Assembly: GCA_028290385.1 (NCBI GenBank)
Contig: JAQGJZ010000470.1
Location: forward strand, 1-11,465
Source: Enterovirga sp.
Lineage (GTDB): Bacteria; Pseudomonadota; Alphaproteobacteria; Rhizobiales; Beijerinckiaceae
Length of the DNA stretch: 11,465 nt
Reading direction: 5' to 3'
Shown here: positions 1 to 9,422 of the stretch, one piece after another
How positions within the stretch are numbered: the first letter of the stretch is position 1
Layout of the letters: each line of letters opens with the position of its first letter
The notes under the pieces: model-generated
Databases searched by the model: none
Seen by the model: only the letters and a program-made list of their open reading frames with translations
Told to the model about the DNA's origin: nothing
Position numbers and translations under genes: made by a program

Positions 1-184
1 CCGGAGCGCGTTGTCCGCTGGCCCGAAACTGACCCACTGCCTGCGGCCGCTCCTTGACAGGCGGGCGGGGGCTCCCGACCTGAGTTTCACCCGTGGTCCG
101 GGCCCCTCTCGCGACAGATCCGGCGCTCTCGCGATGTCGGACCCTGTCGCTGACATCCTCGCCGGACCACAGGTTGCCCCACCC

Positions 185-505
185 ATGTTGCAAGATTTGA
201 TCGCGGCGCTCGTGTCCACGCTGCTGATCCAGCCCCTCCAGACGGAGGTCCGCGAGCGGCTCGAAGGTGCTCAGGTGCCGTCGGCCGTCATCACGGACGT
301 AATGAGCTGTGCTCGGGGTGCGGCGCCTGCCGCGATCGCCCGCGCCTCTGCGGACCCGGTCTGGGCAGTATCCAGCGCCGTCAGGGTCTGGATCGGCACC
401 ACCCGGCCCGAAGCGCTTCTTCTGGACGTGGCGCCGGGTTGCGCGCCGGCGATCTCCGCGGCCAGACCCTTCCTCGAAGGGCGGCCTGACGGGCGCGCGG
501 CGTGA
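185..505 (+). CDS. Conserved-looking hypothetical protein, 106 aa, translationally coupled to the ExoD-like gene
   Basis: I do not recognise a named family. The frame is open from base 11, but the first 58 codons look non-coding (Arg/Pro/Gly-rich with no pattern), so I chose the ATG at 185. An ATG at 134 is the alternative. From 185 the protein has a natural composition: an amphipathic or weakly hydrophobic N-terminus (residues 3-18, DLIAALVSTLLIQPLQ), a charged helix with the segment EVRERLEG (21-28), then Ala-rich helices. It contains two cysteines (42 and 86). There is no clear signal-peptide cleavage site. The stop codon overlaps the GTG start of the next gene (bases 502-505), which implies one transcript and coupled translation with the ExoD-like membrane protein. 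A weak AGG at 171-173 is the only ribosome-binding candidate. Existence of the gene is likely but not certain; function is unknown. Confidence 0.55.
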   Translation: MLQDLIAALVSTLLIQPLQTEVRERLEGAQVPSAVITDVMSCARGAAPAAIARASADPVWAVSSAVRVWIGTTRPEALLLDVAPGCAPAISAARPFLEGRPDGRAA

Positions 506-1152
506 CGCTCGCCAGCTCGCTCCGTCACTCGCTGTCGCGCGACCGGTCGGGGCGCATCCGCGGCGCCGTGATCGGTCCGGTCCTGTCCCTGGCGGGTCTC
601 CTCCGCCAGGACGGCATCACGGTCGGCGAATTGCTGGACAGGCTGGGCCACAAGGGATTTGGGCTCGCGCTCCTGATCCTGACGCTTCCGACGATCGTGC
701 CGACGCCCGGTCCGGTCGGCATGATCTTCGGCAGCGTCATTGCGGTGATCGCGCTCCAGGTGATGGTGGGTGCGAGGCGGCTCTGGCTGCCCGGCTTCCT
801 GAGGCGGCGGACGCTGCCGGGCTCGGCGCTTCGCCGGGGGATCGCCTGGGTGCTGCCGTATTTCGCGCGCGCCGAGCGCCTGCTGTCGGCGCACCGGCTC
901 GCCTTTCTGACCCGGGGCAGGGCGCGTGCGCTCCTCGGGATCCCGGTTTTCATCCTGGCCGTCGCGATCGCGCTGCCCATTCCGTTCGGCAACACCGCTC
1001 CGGCCTTGGCCCTGCTCGTGTTCGCGCTCGGCTTCATCGCGCGGGACGGGGCCGCGATCGCGGCCGCTCTCGTGCTCGCCGTCGCGGCGATCGCCTGGAC
1101 GGCGTTCCTGTTCTTCGCGGGCGCCAGCCTGTTCGGCTGGGCGACGGCCTGA
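502..1152 (+). CDS. ExoD-family integral membrane protein (exopolysaccharide synthesis ExoD)
   Basis: This 216-aa protein matches the ExoD family, named for a Sinorhizobium gene affecting exopolysaccharide production and alkali sensitivity; its biochemical activity is not established. Visible support is a soluble N-terminus (1-50) with GITVGELLDRLG at 38-49, followed by hydrophobic segments at about 52-66, 71-89, 144-161, 164-180 and 184-208. The Pro-rich motif LPTIVPTPGP (62-71) and LPIPFGNTAPA (158-168) are the re-entrant proline/glycine segments typical of the family. An Arg-rich cytoplasmic loop lies at 92-142. The GTG start at 502 overlaps the stop of the preceding small gene, so it is probably translated by coupling; there is no strong Shine-Dalgarno sequence of its own. 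Length is normal for the family. It ends just before a hairpin shared with convergent greA. The family call is good; the physiological role here is inferred. Confidence 0.85.
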   Translation: MTLASSLRHSLSRDRSGRIRGAVIGPVLSLAGLLRQDGITVGELLDRLGHKGFGLALLILTLPTIVPTPGPVGMIFGSVIAVIALQVMVGARRLWLPGFLRRRTLPGSALRRGIAWVLPYFARAERLLSAHRLAFLTRGRARALLGIPVFILAVAIALPIPFGNTAPALALLVFALGFIARDGAAIAAALVLAVAAIAWTAFLFFAGASLFGWATA

Positions 1153-1174
1153 CGCCGGCGAGCGACCTTGTCCG

Positions 1175-1193
1175 GGGCCGGCTGCGCCGGCCC
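1175..1193. terminator. Hairpin between convergent ExoD-like gene and greA
   Basis: Bases 1175-1182 (GGGCCGGC) pair perfectly with 1186-1193 (GCCGGCCC) around a 3-base loop. The hairpin lies 22 bases after the ExoD-like stop and 5 bases after the greA stop, so it can serve both strands. No T-tract follows on either side, so it is a terminator-like structure rather than a textbook intrinsic terminator. Confidence 0.5.
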
Positions 1194-1198
1194 GCCGG

Positions 1199-1672
1199 CT
1201 AGCGGAAGGCGACCTCGACGATTTCGTAGGACTTGCCGCCGCCGGGGGTCGAGACCTCGACCGTGTCGCCGACGCCCTTGCCGATGAGGGCACGCGCGAC
1301 CGGGGACGAAATCGATACGCGGCCGGACTTCACGTCCGCCTCGGGGTCGCCCACGATCTGGTAGATCCGCTCCTGCTCCGTGTCCTCGTCGACGAGCTTC
1401 ACGGTTGCGCCGAACTTGATCTTGTCGCCGCTGAGCTTGCTCACGTCGATGATGTCGGCGCGGGCGATCATGGATTCGAGCTCCTGGATCCGGCCCTCGT
1501 TCAGCGACTGGTTCTCCTTGGCCGCGTGGTATTCCGCGTTCTCGGACAGGTCGCCGTGCGAGCGCGCCTCGGAGATCGCCTCGATGATCCTGGGGCGCTC
1601 AACCTGCTGGCGTTGCTTCAGCTCTTCCTCCAGAGCTGCGAAGCCTTTCGCCGTGATCGGCATCTTGTCCAT
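1199..1672 (-). CDS. greA: Transcription elongation factor GreA
   Basis: GreA enters the secondary channel of a backtracked RNA polymerase and stimulates cleavage of the 3' end of the transcript, which restarts elongation. The 157-aa protein has the standard layout: an N-terminal antiparallel coiled coil (about 8-76) and a C-terminal FKBP-like domain (about 83-157). The coiled-coil tip carries [14 protein letters not shown] (40-53), with the acidic residues D41 and E44 in the same numbered positions as in Escherichia coli GreA. The C-terminal domain has IVGDPEAD (106-113), [12 protein letters not shown] (121-132) and [13 protein letters not shown] (142-154). I chose the ATG at 1672 (MDKMPIT), which gives the usual family length; ATG 1663 is the alternative. 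The frame continues upstream but that extension looks non-coding. The gene lies downstream of carB on the same strand, separated by a strong hairpin and 346 further bases, so an own promoter is likely. Confidence 0.97.
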   Translation of the reverse strand: MDKMPITAKGFAALEEELKQRQQVERPRIIEAISEARSHGDLSENAEYHAAKENQSLNEGRIQELESMIARADIIDVSKLSGDKIKFGATVKLVDEDTEQERIYQIVGDPEADVKSGRVSISSPVARALIGKGVGDTVEVSTPGGGKSYEIVEVAFR

Positions 1673-1826
1673 GGCGTGTCTCAAGAAGATTGCGAATGCG
1701 AGCGCCGCCGGGCGCTCGCCCGAGGGTCGGCCATGCGACACCCCGCCTCGTGCTCCCGAGACGGCCACGTGACCGAGGCCATCCACCAGACCGGCAGCGC
1801 CGAGACCGCCGGCGGCGATCGGACCG

Positions 1827-1846
1827 CGAGTGTGGGGTAGGCGGCC
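1827..1846. repeat. Imperfect 20-base direct repeat, copy 1
   Basis: This copy begins CGAGTGTGGG and ends CGGCC. Without gaps it matches 17 of 20 positions with the copy at 2003-2022, which is 176 bases to the right. Both copies lie upstream of greA. They might be two binding sites or the trace of a small duplication; nothing in the sequence decides. Confidence 0.4.
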
Positions 1847-1988
1847 GTTATCTGCAAGACCCGTCCCGGCACTGTCCGCGTCGGGCGCGCCGAGGACCAC
1901 CCGGAAACGCGCGACCGCGGCCGCCGGACCGTGCCGAGCGGCGCACCCAAGCCGCCGCGGGCCGGCGGCGGAGGCAGATGGCTGGTTA

Positions 1989-2018
1989 GGTAACGCTTAT
2001 ACCGAGTGTGGGTAACGC
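1989..2018. repeat. Tandem GGTAACGC pair at a 22-base period
   Basis: GGTAACGC occurs at 1989-1996 and again at 2011-2018, a start-to-start distance of 22 bases, about two helical turns. The spacer holds TTATACCG. Such same-face spacing is what tandem DNA-binding sites show, but the match is only 8 bases, so chance is possible. The second copy lies inside the 2003-2022 copy of the longer repeat. Confidence 0.3.
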
Positions 2019-2022
2019 GGCC
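2003..2022. repeat. Imperfect 20-base direct repeat, copy 2
   Basis: This is the partner of the copy at 1827-1846: CGAGTGTGGG, then five partly different bases, then CGGCC. Its right end runs into the left arm of the carB terminator hairpin. Confidence 0.4.
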
Positions 2023-2048
2023 GGGACGGGCCCTGGCCCGTCCCGGCC
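2019..2048 (-). terminator. carB terminator-like hairpin
   Basis: Bases 2019-2032 and 2035-2048 are perfect reverse complements (14 pairs, almost all G-C) around a 2-base centre. The innermost pairs must open to make a real loop. It begins 3 bases after the carB stop codon. No T-run follows on the minus strand (GCGTTACC comes next), so it may act as a stalling or RNA 3'-end protecting stem rather than a classical intrinsic terminator. Confidence 0.7.
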
Positions 2049-2051
2049 AGC

Positions 2052-5519
<3,468 letters not shown>

Positions 5520-5526
5520 TCTGGGT

Positions 5527-5557
5527 CGCGTGCGCGCAGCCGCGCGCGGCGCACGCG
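5527..5557 (-). promoter_or_regulatory. Hairpin in the carB leader, next to the start codon
   Basis: Bases 5527-5535 (CGCGTGCGC) are the exact reverse complement of 5549-5557, giving a 9-pair stem with a 13-base loop. It ends 7 bases before the carB ATG. No purine-rich Shine-Dalgarno sequence is visible in those 7 bases or in the near arm. This could influence initiation of carB, but short GC-only inverted repeats arise easily at this base composition. Confidence 0.35.
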
Positions 5558-5762
5558 GTCGGCGCCAACGCTCCGGCAACGGTGTGATCGGGCTAAGGCA
5601 GGGGCTTTATCAGGGTGCGGCGCCGGGGGGAAGCGGCCCGCGGCCCAGCTTTCGCGCAGTGCCCATGCGGGCCGAGGTGTTCCCGGGGTGCCGGCCTCTG
5701 CTATGCGGGGACAAGGTGGGGCGGCAGGTGCCGTCCGTGTTCGGGCGCTCGGGGGATCAAGG

Positions 5763-6059
5763 ATGACAAAGCTCGTGGCCGTTCTGGCGCTCGCCGTGCT
5801 GAGCACCCCCGCGCTCGCCCAGCCGCGCCCGTCCACCACCCAGATGAGCTGCGCCCAGGCGCAGTCCTATCTGGCCCAGCAGGGGGCGGCCGTGATCGGG
5901 ACGGGCGGCATGACGTATGACCGCTTTGTCGTGAGCCGGCAGTTCTGCCAGCCGACCGAAACGACCCGCGAGGCTTTCGTGCCGGCGGCGGACACACGCG
6001 CCTGCATGATCGGGTTCACCTGCATCCAGCCCACGGTGGAGTTCAACGGCCGGGACTAG
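5763..6059 (+). CDS. Small secreted four-cysteine protein of unknown function, 98 aa
   Basis: I do not recognise a named family, though small periplasmic proteins of similar pattern occur in Hyphomicrobiales. A clear signal peptide is visible: MTK, a hydrophobic core LVAVLALAVL (4-13), and ALA-Q as the likely cleavage site after residue 19. The mature part of about 79 residues has four cysteines (30, 62, 81, 87), which could form two disulfides in the periplasm. Recognisable segments are SCAQAQSYLAQQGAAVIGTG (29-48), TYDRFV (51-56), FCQPTETTREAFVPAADTRA (61-80) and CMIGFTC (81-87). I chose ATG 5763 because it directly begins the signal peptide; purine-rich GGGGGATCAAGG precedes it. It is divergent from carB (243 bases apart) and convergent with the binding-protein operon. 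Its long in-frame upstream extension is antisense to carB and not real. Existence is well supported; function is unknown. Confidence 0.8.
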   Translation: MTKLVAVLALAVLSTPALAQPRPSTTQMSCAQAQSYLAQQGAAVIGTGGMTYDRFVVSRQFCQPTETTREAFVPAADTRACMIGFTCIQPTVEFNGRD

Positions 6060-6087
6060 GGCCGCCGGGCGGTCGGTCGGGAGGCCC

Positions 6088-6113
6088 GGGCCAGGACGCA
6101 TGCGTCCCGGCCC
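6088..6113 (-). terminator. Near-perfect palindrome between convergent genes, better paired on the minus strand
   Basis: Bases 6088-6100 and 6101-6113 are reverse complements except at one position (A6093 opposite C6108). In plus-strand RNA this is an A/C mismatch, while in minus-strand RNA it becomes a G-U wobble, so the stem is more stable for the binding-protein transcript. The central bases must open to form the loop. It is 28 bases after the stop of the small secreted gene and 21 bases after the binding-protein stop. No T-tract is present. Confidence 0.5.
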
Positions 6114-6115
6114 AG

Positions 6116-6135
6116 GCCGTCGGGCCTGCGACGGC
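6116..6135 (-). terminator. Second small hairpin at the binding-protein stop codon
   Basis: GCCGTCG (6116-6122) pairs with CGACGGC (6129-6135) around a 6-base loop. The stem starts at the last base of the binding-protein stop codon and precedes the larger hairpin on the minus strand. The two may act together at the 3' end of the operon. Confidence 0.35.
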
Positions 6136-7352
6136 TATTTCGCCTTCGCGATCGCCGGGCAGGTGCTCTGGGCCAGCGGCCGGAACGCCTGGTCGCCGGG
6201 AATGGTCGCCACGAGATCGTAGAAGTCCCACTCGCCCTTGGAGGCGCCCGGCTTCTTCACCTGGAACACGTAGAAGTCGTGCACCATGCGGCCGTCCTGC
6301 CGCAGCTTGGCGTTGCGGACGACGTCGTCTTCGATCGGCACCTCGCGCATCTTGGCGATCGTCGTCTTGGCCTCGTCCGACTTCGCGGCGGCCACGGCCT
6401 TCAGGTAGTGCCGGACGGCCGAATAGATGCCGGCCTGGATCGCGGACGGCATCGCGCCGTGCTCGGCCTTGAAGCGGTTCGAGAAGGCGCGGGTGCGCTC
6501 GTCGAGGTCCCAGTAGAAGCCTTCGGTGACCACGGCGCCCTGAGCGGTCTCGAGCCCGAGGCTCTTCACGTCCATCACGGTCATGAAAAAGGCGACGAGC
6601 TTCTGCTGCGCCTGGCCCAGCCCGAAATCGCGCGCCGTCTTGACGCCCGAGATCGTGTCGCCGCCCGCATTGGCGAGCGCGACGTAATCGGCCCCCGAGC
6701 CCTGCGCGGTCAGGATCTGGGAGGACAGGTCGGTTGCCGGAAAGGCATGCCGGACGGAGCCGACATAGGTCCCGCCCTTGGCGGTCGCGATCGCCTTGGT
6801 ATCCGCCTCGAGCTGGTGCCCCAGGGCGTAATCGGCCGTGACCAGGAACCACTTCGTCCCGGGCTTCGTCAGGTGGTTCGCGACGCCCGACACCTGGACG
6901 TAGGTGTCCCACATCCACTGCACGATGTGCTCGGGCTGGCACGCGTCGCCCGTGAGCCGTGCCGTGCCGCCCGGAAACAGGCCGACCCGGTTCTTGTCCT
7001 TGAACAAGGGCGGCAGCGCGAGCTGCAGGGAGGCGTTCGACATGTCCACGAAGGCATCGACGCCCTGCCGGTCGATCCATTCGCGCGCGATCACCGAGGC
7101 GATGTCCGCCTTGTTCTGGTGGTCGGCCGAGACGATCTCGACCTTGAGGCCGGCGCATTCCGCCTTGAGGCAATCGTCTACCGCCATCCGGGTCGCGACG
7201 ATCGAGCCCTTGCCGGTGATGTCGGAATAAACGCCCGACATGTCGGTCAGGACGCCGAGCTTGACGACGCCGTCCGAGATTTCGGCCTGGGCCGGGCCGG
7301 CCAGAAGGCCGGCCGCCATTCCGCCGGCCAGCAATGCTGCTCTGAGTTTCAC
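6135..7352 (-). CDS. Periplasmic ABC-transporter substrate-binding protein, branched-chain amino acid/amide type
   Basis: The 405-aa protein is a type I periplasmic binding protein of the LivK/Peripla_BP_6 kind, which captures amino acids, amides or small aromatic acids for an ABC importer. A signal peptide is visible: KLR, then the hydrophobic stretch AALLAGGMAAGLLAGP (5-20) and AQA-E cleavage after residue 23. The mature protein opens with the typical beta-strand KLGVLTDMSGVYSDITGKGS (31-50). It contains SADHQNKADIASVIAREWID (75-94), the second-lobe element VTADYALGHQLEADT (171-185), and FPATDLSSQILTAQGSGADYV (204-224). Cysteines lie at 61, 66, 138 and 398. The start is GTG at 7352, set by GGGAGG six bases upstream and by the position of the signal peptide. 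It follows the cyclase gene with a 35-base gap, so the two form an operon. No permease or ATPase gene is visible in the window, so partner components must lie elsewhere. The substrate is not deducible. Confidence 0.9.
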   Translation of the reverse strand: MKLRAALLAGGMAAGLLAGPAQAEISDGVVKLGVLTDMSGVYSDITGKGSIVATRMAVDDCLKAECAGLKVEIVSADHQNKADIASVIAREWIDRQGVDAFVDMSNASLQLALPPLFKDKNRVGLFPGGTARLTGDACQPEHIVQWMWDTYVQVSGVANHLTKPGTKWFLVTADYALGHQLEADTKAIATAKGGTYVGSVRHAFPATDLSSQILTAQGSGADYVALANAGGDTISGVKTARDFGLGQAQQKLVAFFMTVMDVKSLGLETAQGAVVTEGFYWDLDERTRAFSNRFKAEHGAMPSAIQAGIYSAVRHYLKAVAAAKSDEAKTTIAKMREVPIEDDVVRNAKLRQDGRMVHDFYVFQVKKPGASKGEWDFYDLVATIPGDQAFRPLAQSTCPAIAKAK

Positions 7353-7358
7353 AAAATT

Positions 7359-7364
7359 CCTCCC
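7359..7364 (-). promoter_or_regulatory. Shine-Dalgarno sequence fixing a GTG start (binding protein)
   Basis: On the minus strand GGGAGG is followed by AATTTT (6 bases) and then GTG at 7352-7350. It lies in the 35-base gap after the cyclase gene. It decides the non-ATG start, which also places the signal peptide at the exact N-terminus. Confidence 0.8.
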
Positions 7365-7387
7365 TGTCGCTGTGTCTGTGCCCGCTC

Positions 7388-8155
7388 TCACTCCGGCAGG
7401 ATCGCGACCGCGCGCGTCCAGCCGCCGGAGCCTTTCTTCACCTTCACGGGCAGGCAGCTGATCGTGAAGCCGGTGGCAGGCAGGGTTTCGAGCTTGTGCA
7501 GCTTTTCGATCTGGCAATAGCCGAGGTCACGCCCCGCCTTGTGGCCTTCCCAGATGATGGAGGCATCGCCCGTCTCGGCGAAGCGGCGCGCGGTGGCGCT
7601 GAACGGTGCGTCCCAGCTCCAGCCGTCCGTGCCGACGACGTGGATGCCCTGGCGGACGAGGTGAAGGGTCGCGTCGCGCCCGAAGCCGCAGCCCGAATGG
7701 ATGTAATCCGCCTCGCCGTAGCGCTCGCCGGCCCGCGTATTCGCGACCACGATCTCGAACGGGCTGAGCGTGTGGCCGATGCGGGCGAGCTCCGCGTCGA
7801 TCTCGGCGGGCGTGACCACGTGGCCGTCCGGCAGGTGGCGGAAATCGAGCTTCACGCCGGGCCGGATGAACCAGTCGAGCGGGCATTCGTCGATGGTGAT
7901 CGCGCGGGCGCCGCCATCCATGGTCGGGTGGTAATGCCAGGGCGCGTCCACGTGCGTGCCGTTATGCGTGGAGATGGCGACGTTCTCCATCGCCCAGCCC
8001 ATGCCGTCGGGCAGCTGCTCCGCGCGCAGCCCCGGAAACGACGCCGCGATCTCGCCGACCGTGTTCTCGTGCGTGCGGTACTCGATCTTCGGCCTCATGA
8101 AGGCCGGATCCGCCGGAACGTCGTTCTCCAGCGGGATGGACAGGTCGATGATCAA
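7388..8155 (-). CDS. Cyclase-family metal-dependent hydrolase (kynurenine formamidase/isatin hydrolase-like)
   Basis: The 255-aa protein belongs to the cyclase family (PF04199), whose members include the arylformamidase KynB and isatin hydrolase; these hydrolyse amide or lactam bonds with a divalent metal. The signature HNGTHVDAPWH is at 64-74: H64, H68 and D70 fit the metal ligands and H74 the catalytic histidine. H205 followed 12 residues later by E217 (in IEKLHKLETLP, 216-226) fits the C-terminal His/Glu pair of the family. SGCGFGRDATLHLV (154-167) and VVGTDGWSWD (173-182) are also family-like. It is about 45 residues longer than typical KynB, so an isatin-hydrolase-like or other cyclic-amide hydrolase is as plausible; no other kynurenine-pathway gene is present. 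The start is TTG at 8155, set by GGAGGAG seven bases upstream; the next codons read IIDLSIPLEND, the normal family N-terminus. No signal peptide: cytoplasmic. It is the first gene of the operon with the binding protein. Confidence 0.9.
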   Translation of the reverse strand: MIIDLSIPLENDVPADPAFMRPKIEYRTHENTVGEIAASFPGLRAEQLPDGMGWAMENVAISTHNGTHVDAPWHYHPTMDGGARAITIDECPLDWFIRPGVKLDFRHLPDGHVVTPAEIDAELARIGHTLSPFEIVVANTRAGERYGEADYIHSGCGFGRDATLHLVRQGIHVVGTDGWSWDAPFSATARRFAETGDASIIWEGHKAGRDLGYCQIEKLHKLETLPATGFTISCLPVKVKKGSGGWTRAVAILPE

Positions 8156-8162
8156 CGGCGTG

Positions 8163-8169
8163 CTCCTCC
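8163..8169 (-). promoter_or_regulatory. Shine-Dalgarno sequence fixing a TTG start (cyclase-family hydrolase)
   Basis: Minus-strand GGAGGAG is followed by the 7-base spacer CACGCCG and TTG at 8155-8153. There is no ATG nearby that fits the family N-terminus, so this site decides the rare TTG start. Confidence 0.8.
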
Positions 8170-8394
8170 GGCGCACCACCTTTTTGGGCGCGCTTGCCGG
8201 GCAGTTAGCGCGCTCGGCGGCCGGAGAACAGCACCGAAACGCGCGCGGCCGCGCCTGAACGAACCAGCACCCGGACGCAGCGGCCGCCTCGCGCGGGACG
8301 GCACGGCGGCGGGTGCATTTGCCCGCGGGTTGCGCCAAAGAAAGGTGACCAACACCGGGGCACGGGCACAAAGCCCGGCAGCACCCATTCGACA

Positions 8395-8400
8395 GGGAGG
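8395..8400 (+). promoter_or_regulatory. Shine-Dalgarno sequence fixing a GTG start (acuI)
   Basis: GGGAGG is followed by a 9-base spacer and GTG at 8410. The 254-base region between this gene and the divergent cyclase gene must hold both promoters. I could not find a convincing -35/-10 pair on either strand. It contains the 12-base palindrome GCGCGGCCGCGC at 8243-8254, which may be just GC-rich background. Confidence 0.7.
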
Positions 8401-8409
8401 TTCCGCGCC

Positions 8410-9402
8410 GTGAGCAGCTTCCGCGCGTTGATGATCGAGGACGTCGAGGGGAAGCCGAAGGCCGCCTTCCGTGACCTCACGCTGGCCGACCTTCCGGACA
8501 ACGACGTGCTGGTCGAGGTCGCCTTTTCCACCCTGAACTACAAGGACGGGCTCGCCGTGTCCGGGAAGGGCCGCATCGCCCGGCGCATGCCCATGGTGGC
8601 CGGGATCGACCTCGCCGGAACAGTCATCGAATCCCGCTCGGACGCTTGGAAGCCGGGCGACAAGGTTCTCGTGAACGGGTTCGGCCTCTCCGAAACGCAA
8701 TGGGGCGGCTATGCGGGCTTCCAGCGCCTCAAGCCCGAGTGGCTGATCCGGGTGCCCGAGCCGTTCGGCCTCGAAGACGTGATGGCGATCGGGACGGCCG
8801 GCTACACGGCCGCGCTCTGCGTCGACGCGCTCGAGAACTGGGGAGCCATCCGGCCGGGCGAGGGCGAGGTGCTGGTGACCGGCGCCGCGGGCGGCGTCGG
8901 TTCGACGGCCGTCTCGCTCCTCGCCGCGCGGGGGTATCGGGTGACTGCCGCGACCGGCCGGCCCGACACCCACGATTACCTGCGCTCGCTCGGCGCCTCC
9001 GACTTCGTGGAGCGCCAGCAACTCGCCGAGAAGGGCGGCCCGCTGCAGAAGGAGCGCTGGTCGGGCGCGGTCGATTCCGTCGGCTCGACCACGCTCGCGA
9101 ATGTCATCGCCCAGACCGGCTATGGCGGCGCGGTCGCGGCCTGCGGCCTGGCGGGCGGGCCGGACCTCCCCGGCACGGTGTTGCCGCACATCCTGCGCAA
9201 CGTCGCCCTGCTCGGGGTGGATTCGGTGATGACCCCGATGCCGCGCCGCGAGCGTGCATGGGCCCGGCTGGCCCGCGATCTCGACCGGAACACGCTCAAG
9301 ACGATGTCCAGGACCGAGCCGCTGTCACGCCTGCCCGAACTCGCAACCGAGATCCTGGCCGGCAAGGTGCGCGGCCGGGTCGTCATCGACGTCGCAGGCT
9401 GA
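8410..9402 (+). CDS. acuI: Acryloyl-CoA reductase (NADPH), AcuI/YhdH family
   Basis: This 330-aa medium-chain dehydrogenase/reductase lacks the zinc-binding residues of alcohol dehydrogenases and closely follows E. coli YhdH/AcuI along its whole length. AcuI reduces toxic acryloyl-CoA to propionyl-CoA with NADPH. In methylotrophs and marine alphaproteobacteria it protects against acrylate and serves 3-hydroxypropionate or DMSP use. Visible motifs are FSTLNYKDGLAVSGKG (39-54), MPMVAGIDLAGTV (60-72), IGTAGYTAALCVDALENWG (127-145), and the nucleotide-binding loop VTGAAGGVGSTAVSLLAARG (156-175). Further matches are TGRPDTHDYLRSLGAS (182-197), YGGAVAACGLAGG (238-250) and LGVDSVMTP (268-276). The GTG start at 8410 has GGGAGG nine bases upstream. 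It stands alone on the plus strand, divergent from the cyclase operon and followed by a bidirectional terminator. Family membership is near certain; the exact CoA substrate is inferred. Confidence 0.93.
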   Translation: MSSFRALMIEDVEGKPKAAFRDLTLADLPDNDVLVEVAFSTLNYKDGLAVSGKGRIARRMPMVAGIDLAGTVIESRSDAWKPGDKVLVNGFGLSETQWGGYAGFQRLKPEWLIRVPEPFGLEDVMAIGTAGYTAALCVDALENWGAIRPGEGEVLVTGAAGGVGSTAVSLLAARGYRVTAATGRPDTHDYLRSLGASDFVERQQLAEKGGPLQKERWSGAVDSVGSTTLANVIAQTGYGGAVAACGLAGGPDLPGTVLPHILRNVALLGVDSVMTPMPRRERAWARLARDLDRNTLKTMSRTEPLSRLPELATEILAGKVRGRVVIDVAG

Positions 9403-9422
9403 GCGGCCTGCCCGAAACGAAG

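Larger units (their letters stand above)
1673..2018. other. Gene-free region upstream of greA, with repeated sequence elements
   Basis: These 346 bases between the carB terminator and the greA start hold no gene I can support. Open frames here are Arg/Pro-rich and patternless. The region should contain the greA promoter on the minus strand. Two weak candidates are a GATAAC-like box (around 1847-1852 read on the minus strand) and a TATAAG box near 1996-2002. Neither has a convincing -35 partner. An imperfect 20-base direct repeat and a short tandem repeat near the left and right parts of the region are listed separately. Confidence 0.5.

Noticed and set aside
54..59. TTGACA, a perfect -35 box upstream of the small gene at 185.
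   Set aside because: No acceptable -10 box lies 16-18 bases downstream (the bases there read GACCTG), so a promoter is not supported from sequence alone.
271..1293. Long minus-strand frame and a second plus-strand frame (309-1202) over the ExoD-like gene.
   Set aside because: Both are Arg/Pro/Glu-rich with no recognisable segments, while the 502-1152 frame has clear membrane helices and ExoD motifs.
1673..1900. N-terminal extension of greA to 1900.
   Set aside because: The extension is Gly/Ala-rich and patternless. GreA from 1672 already has normal length, with the acidic tip residues at the standard numbers 41 and 44.
5520..5579. Extension of carB to a TTG at 5579.
   Set aside because: The extra 20 residues are Arg/Pro/Ala-rich; family members start with a short sequence like MPKRTDIST. 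The stretch forms a hairpin instead.
7388..7886. Idea that the cyclase is KynB of a tryptophan-degradation operon.
   Set aside because: Residues fit the fold, but the protein is about 45 residues longer than typical KynB and no tryptophan dioxygenase or kynureninase gene is present, so the specific name is not supported.
8243..8254. Palindrome GCGCGGCCGCGC in the divergent region, considered as an operator.
   Set aside because: It is made only of G and C in a very GC-rich stretch with several similar NotI-like strings, so chance is the simplest explanation.
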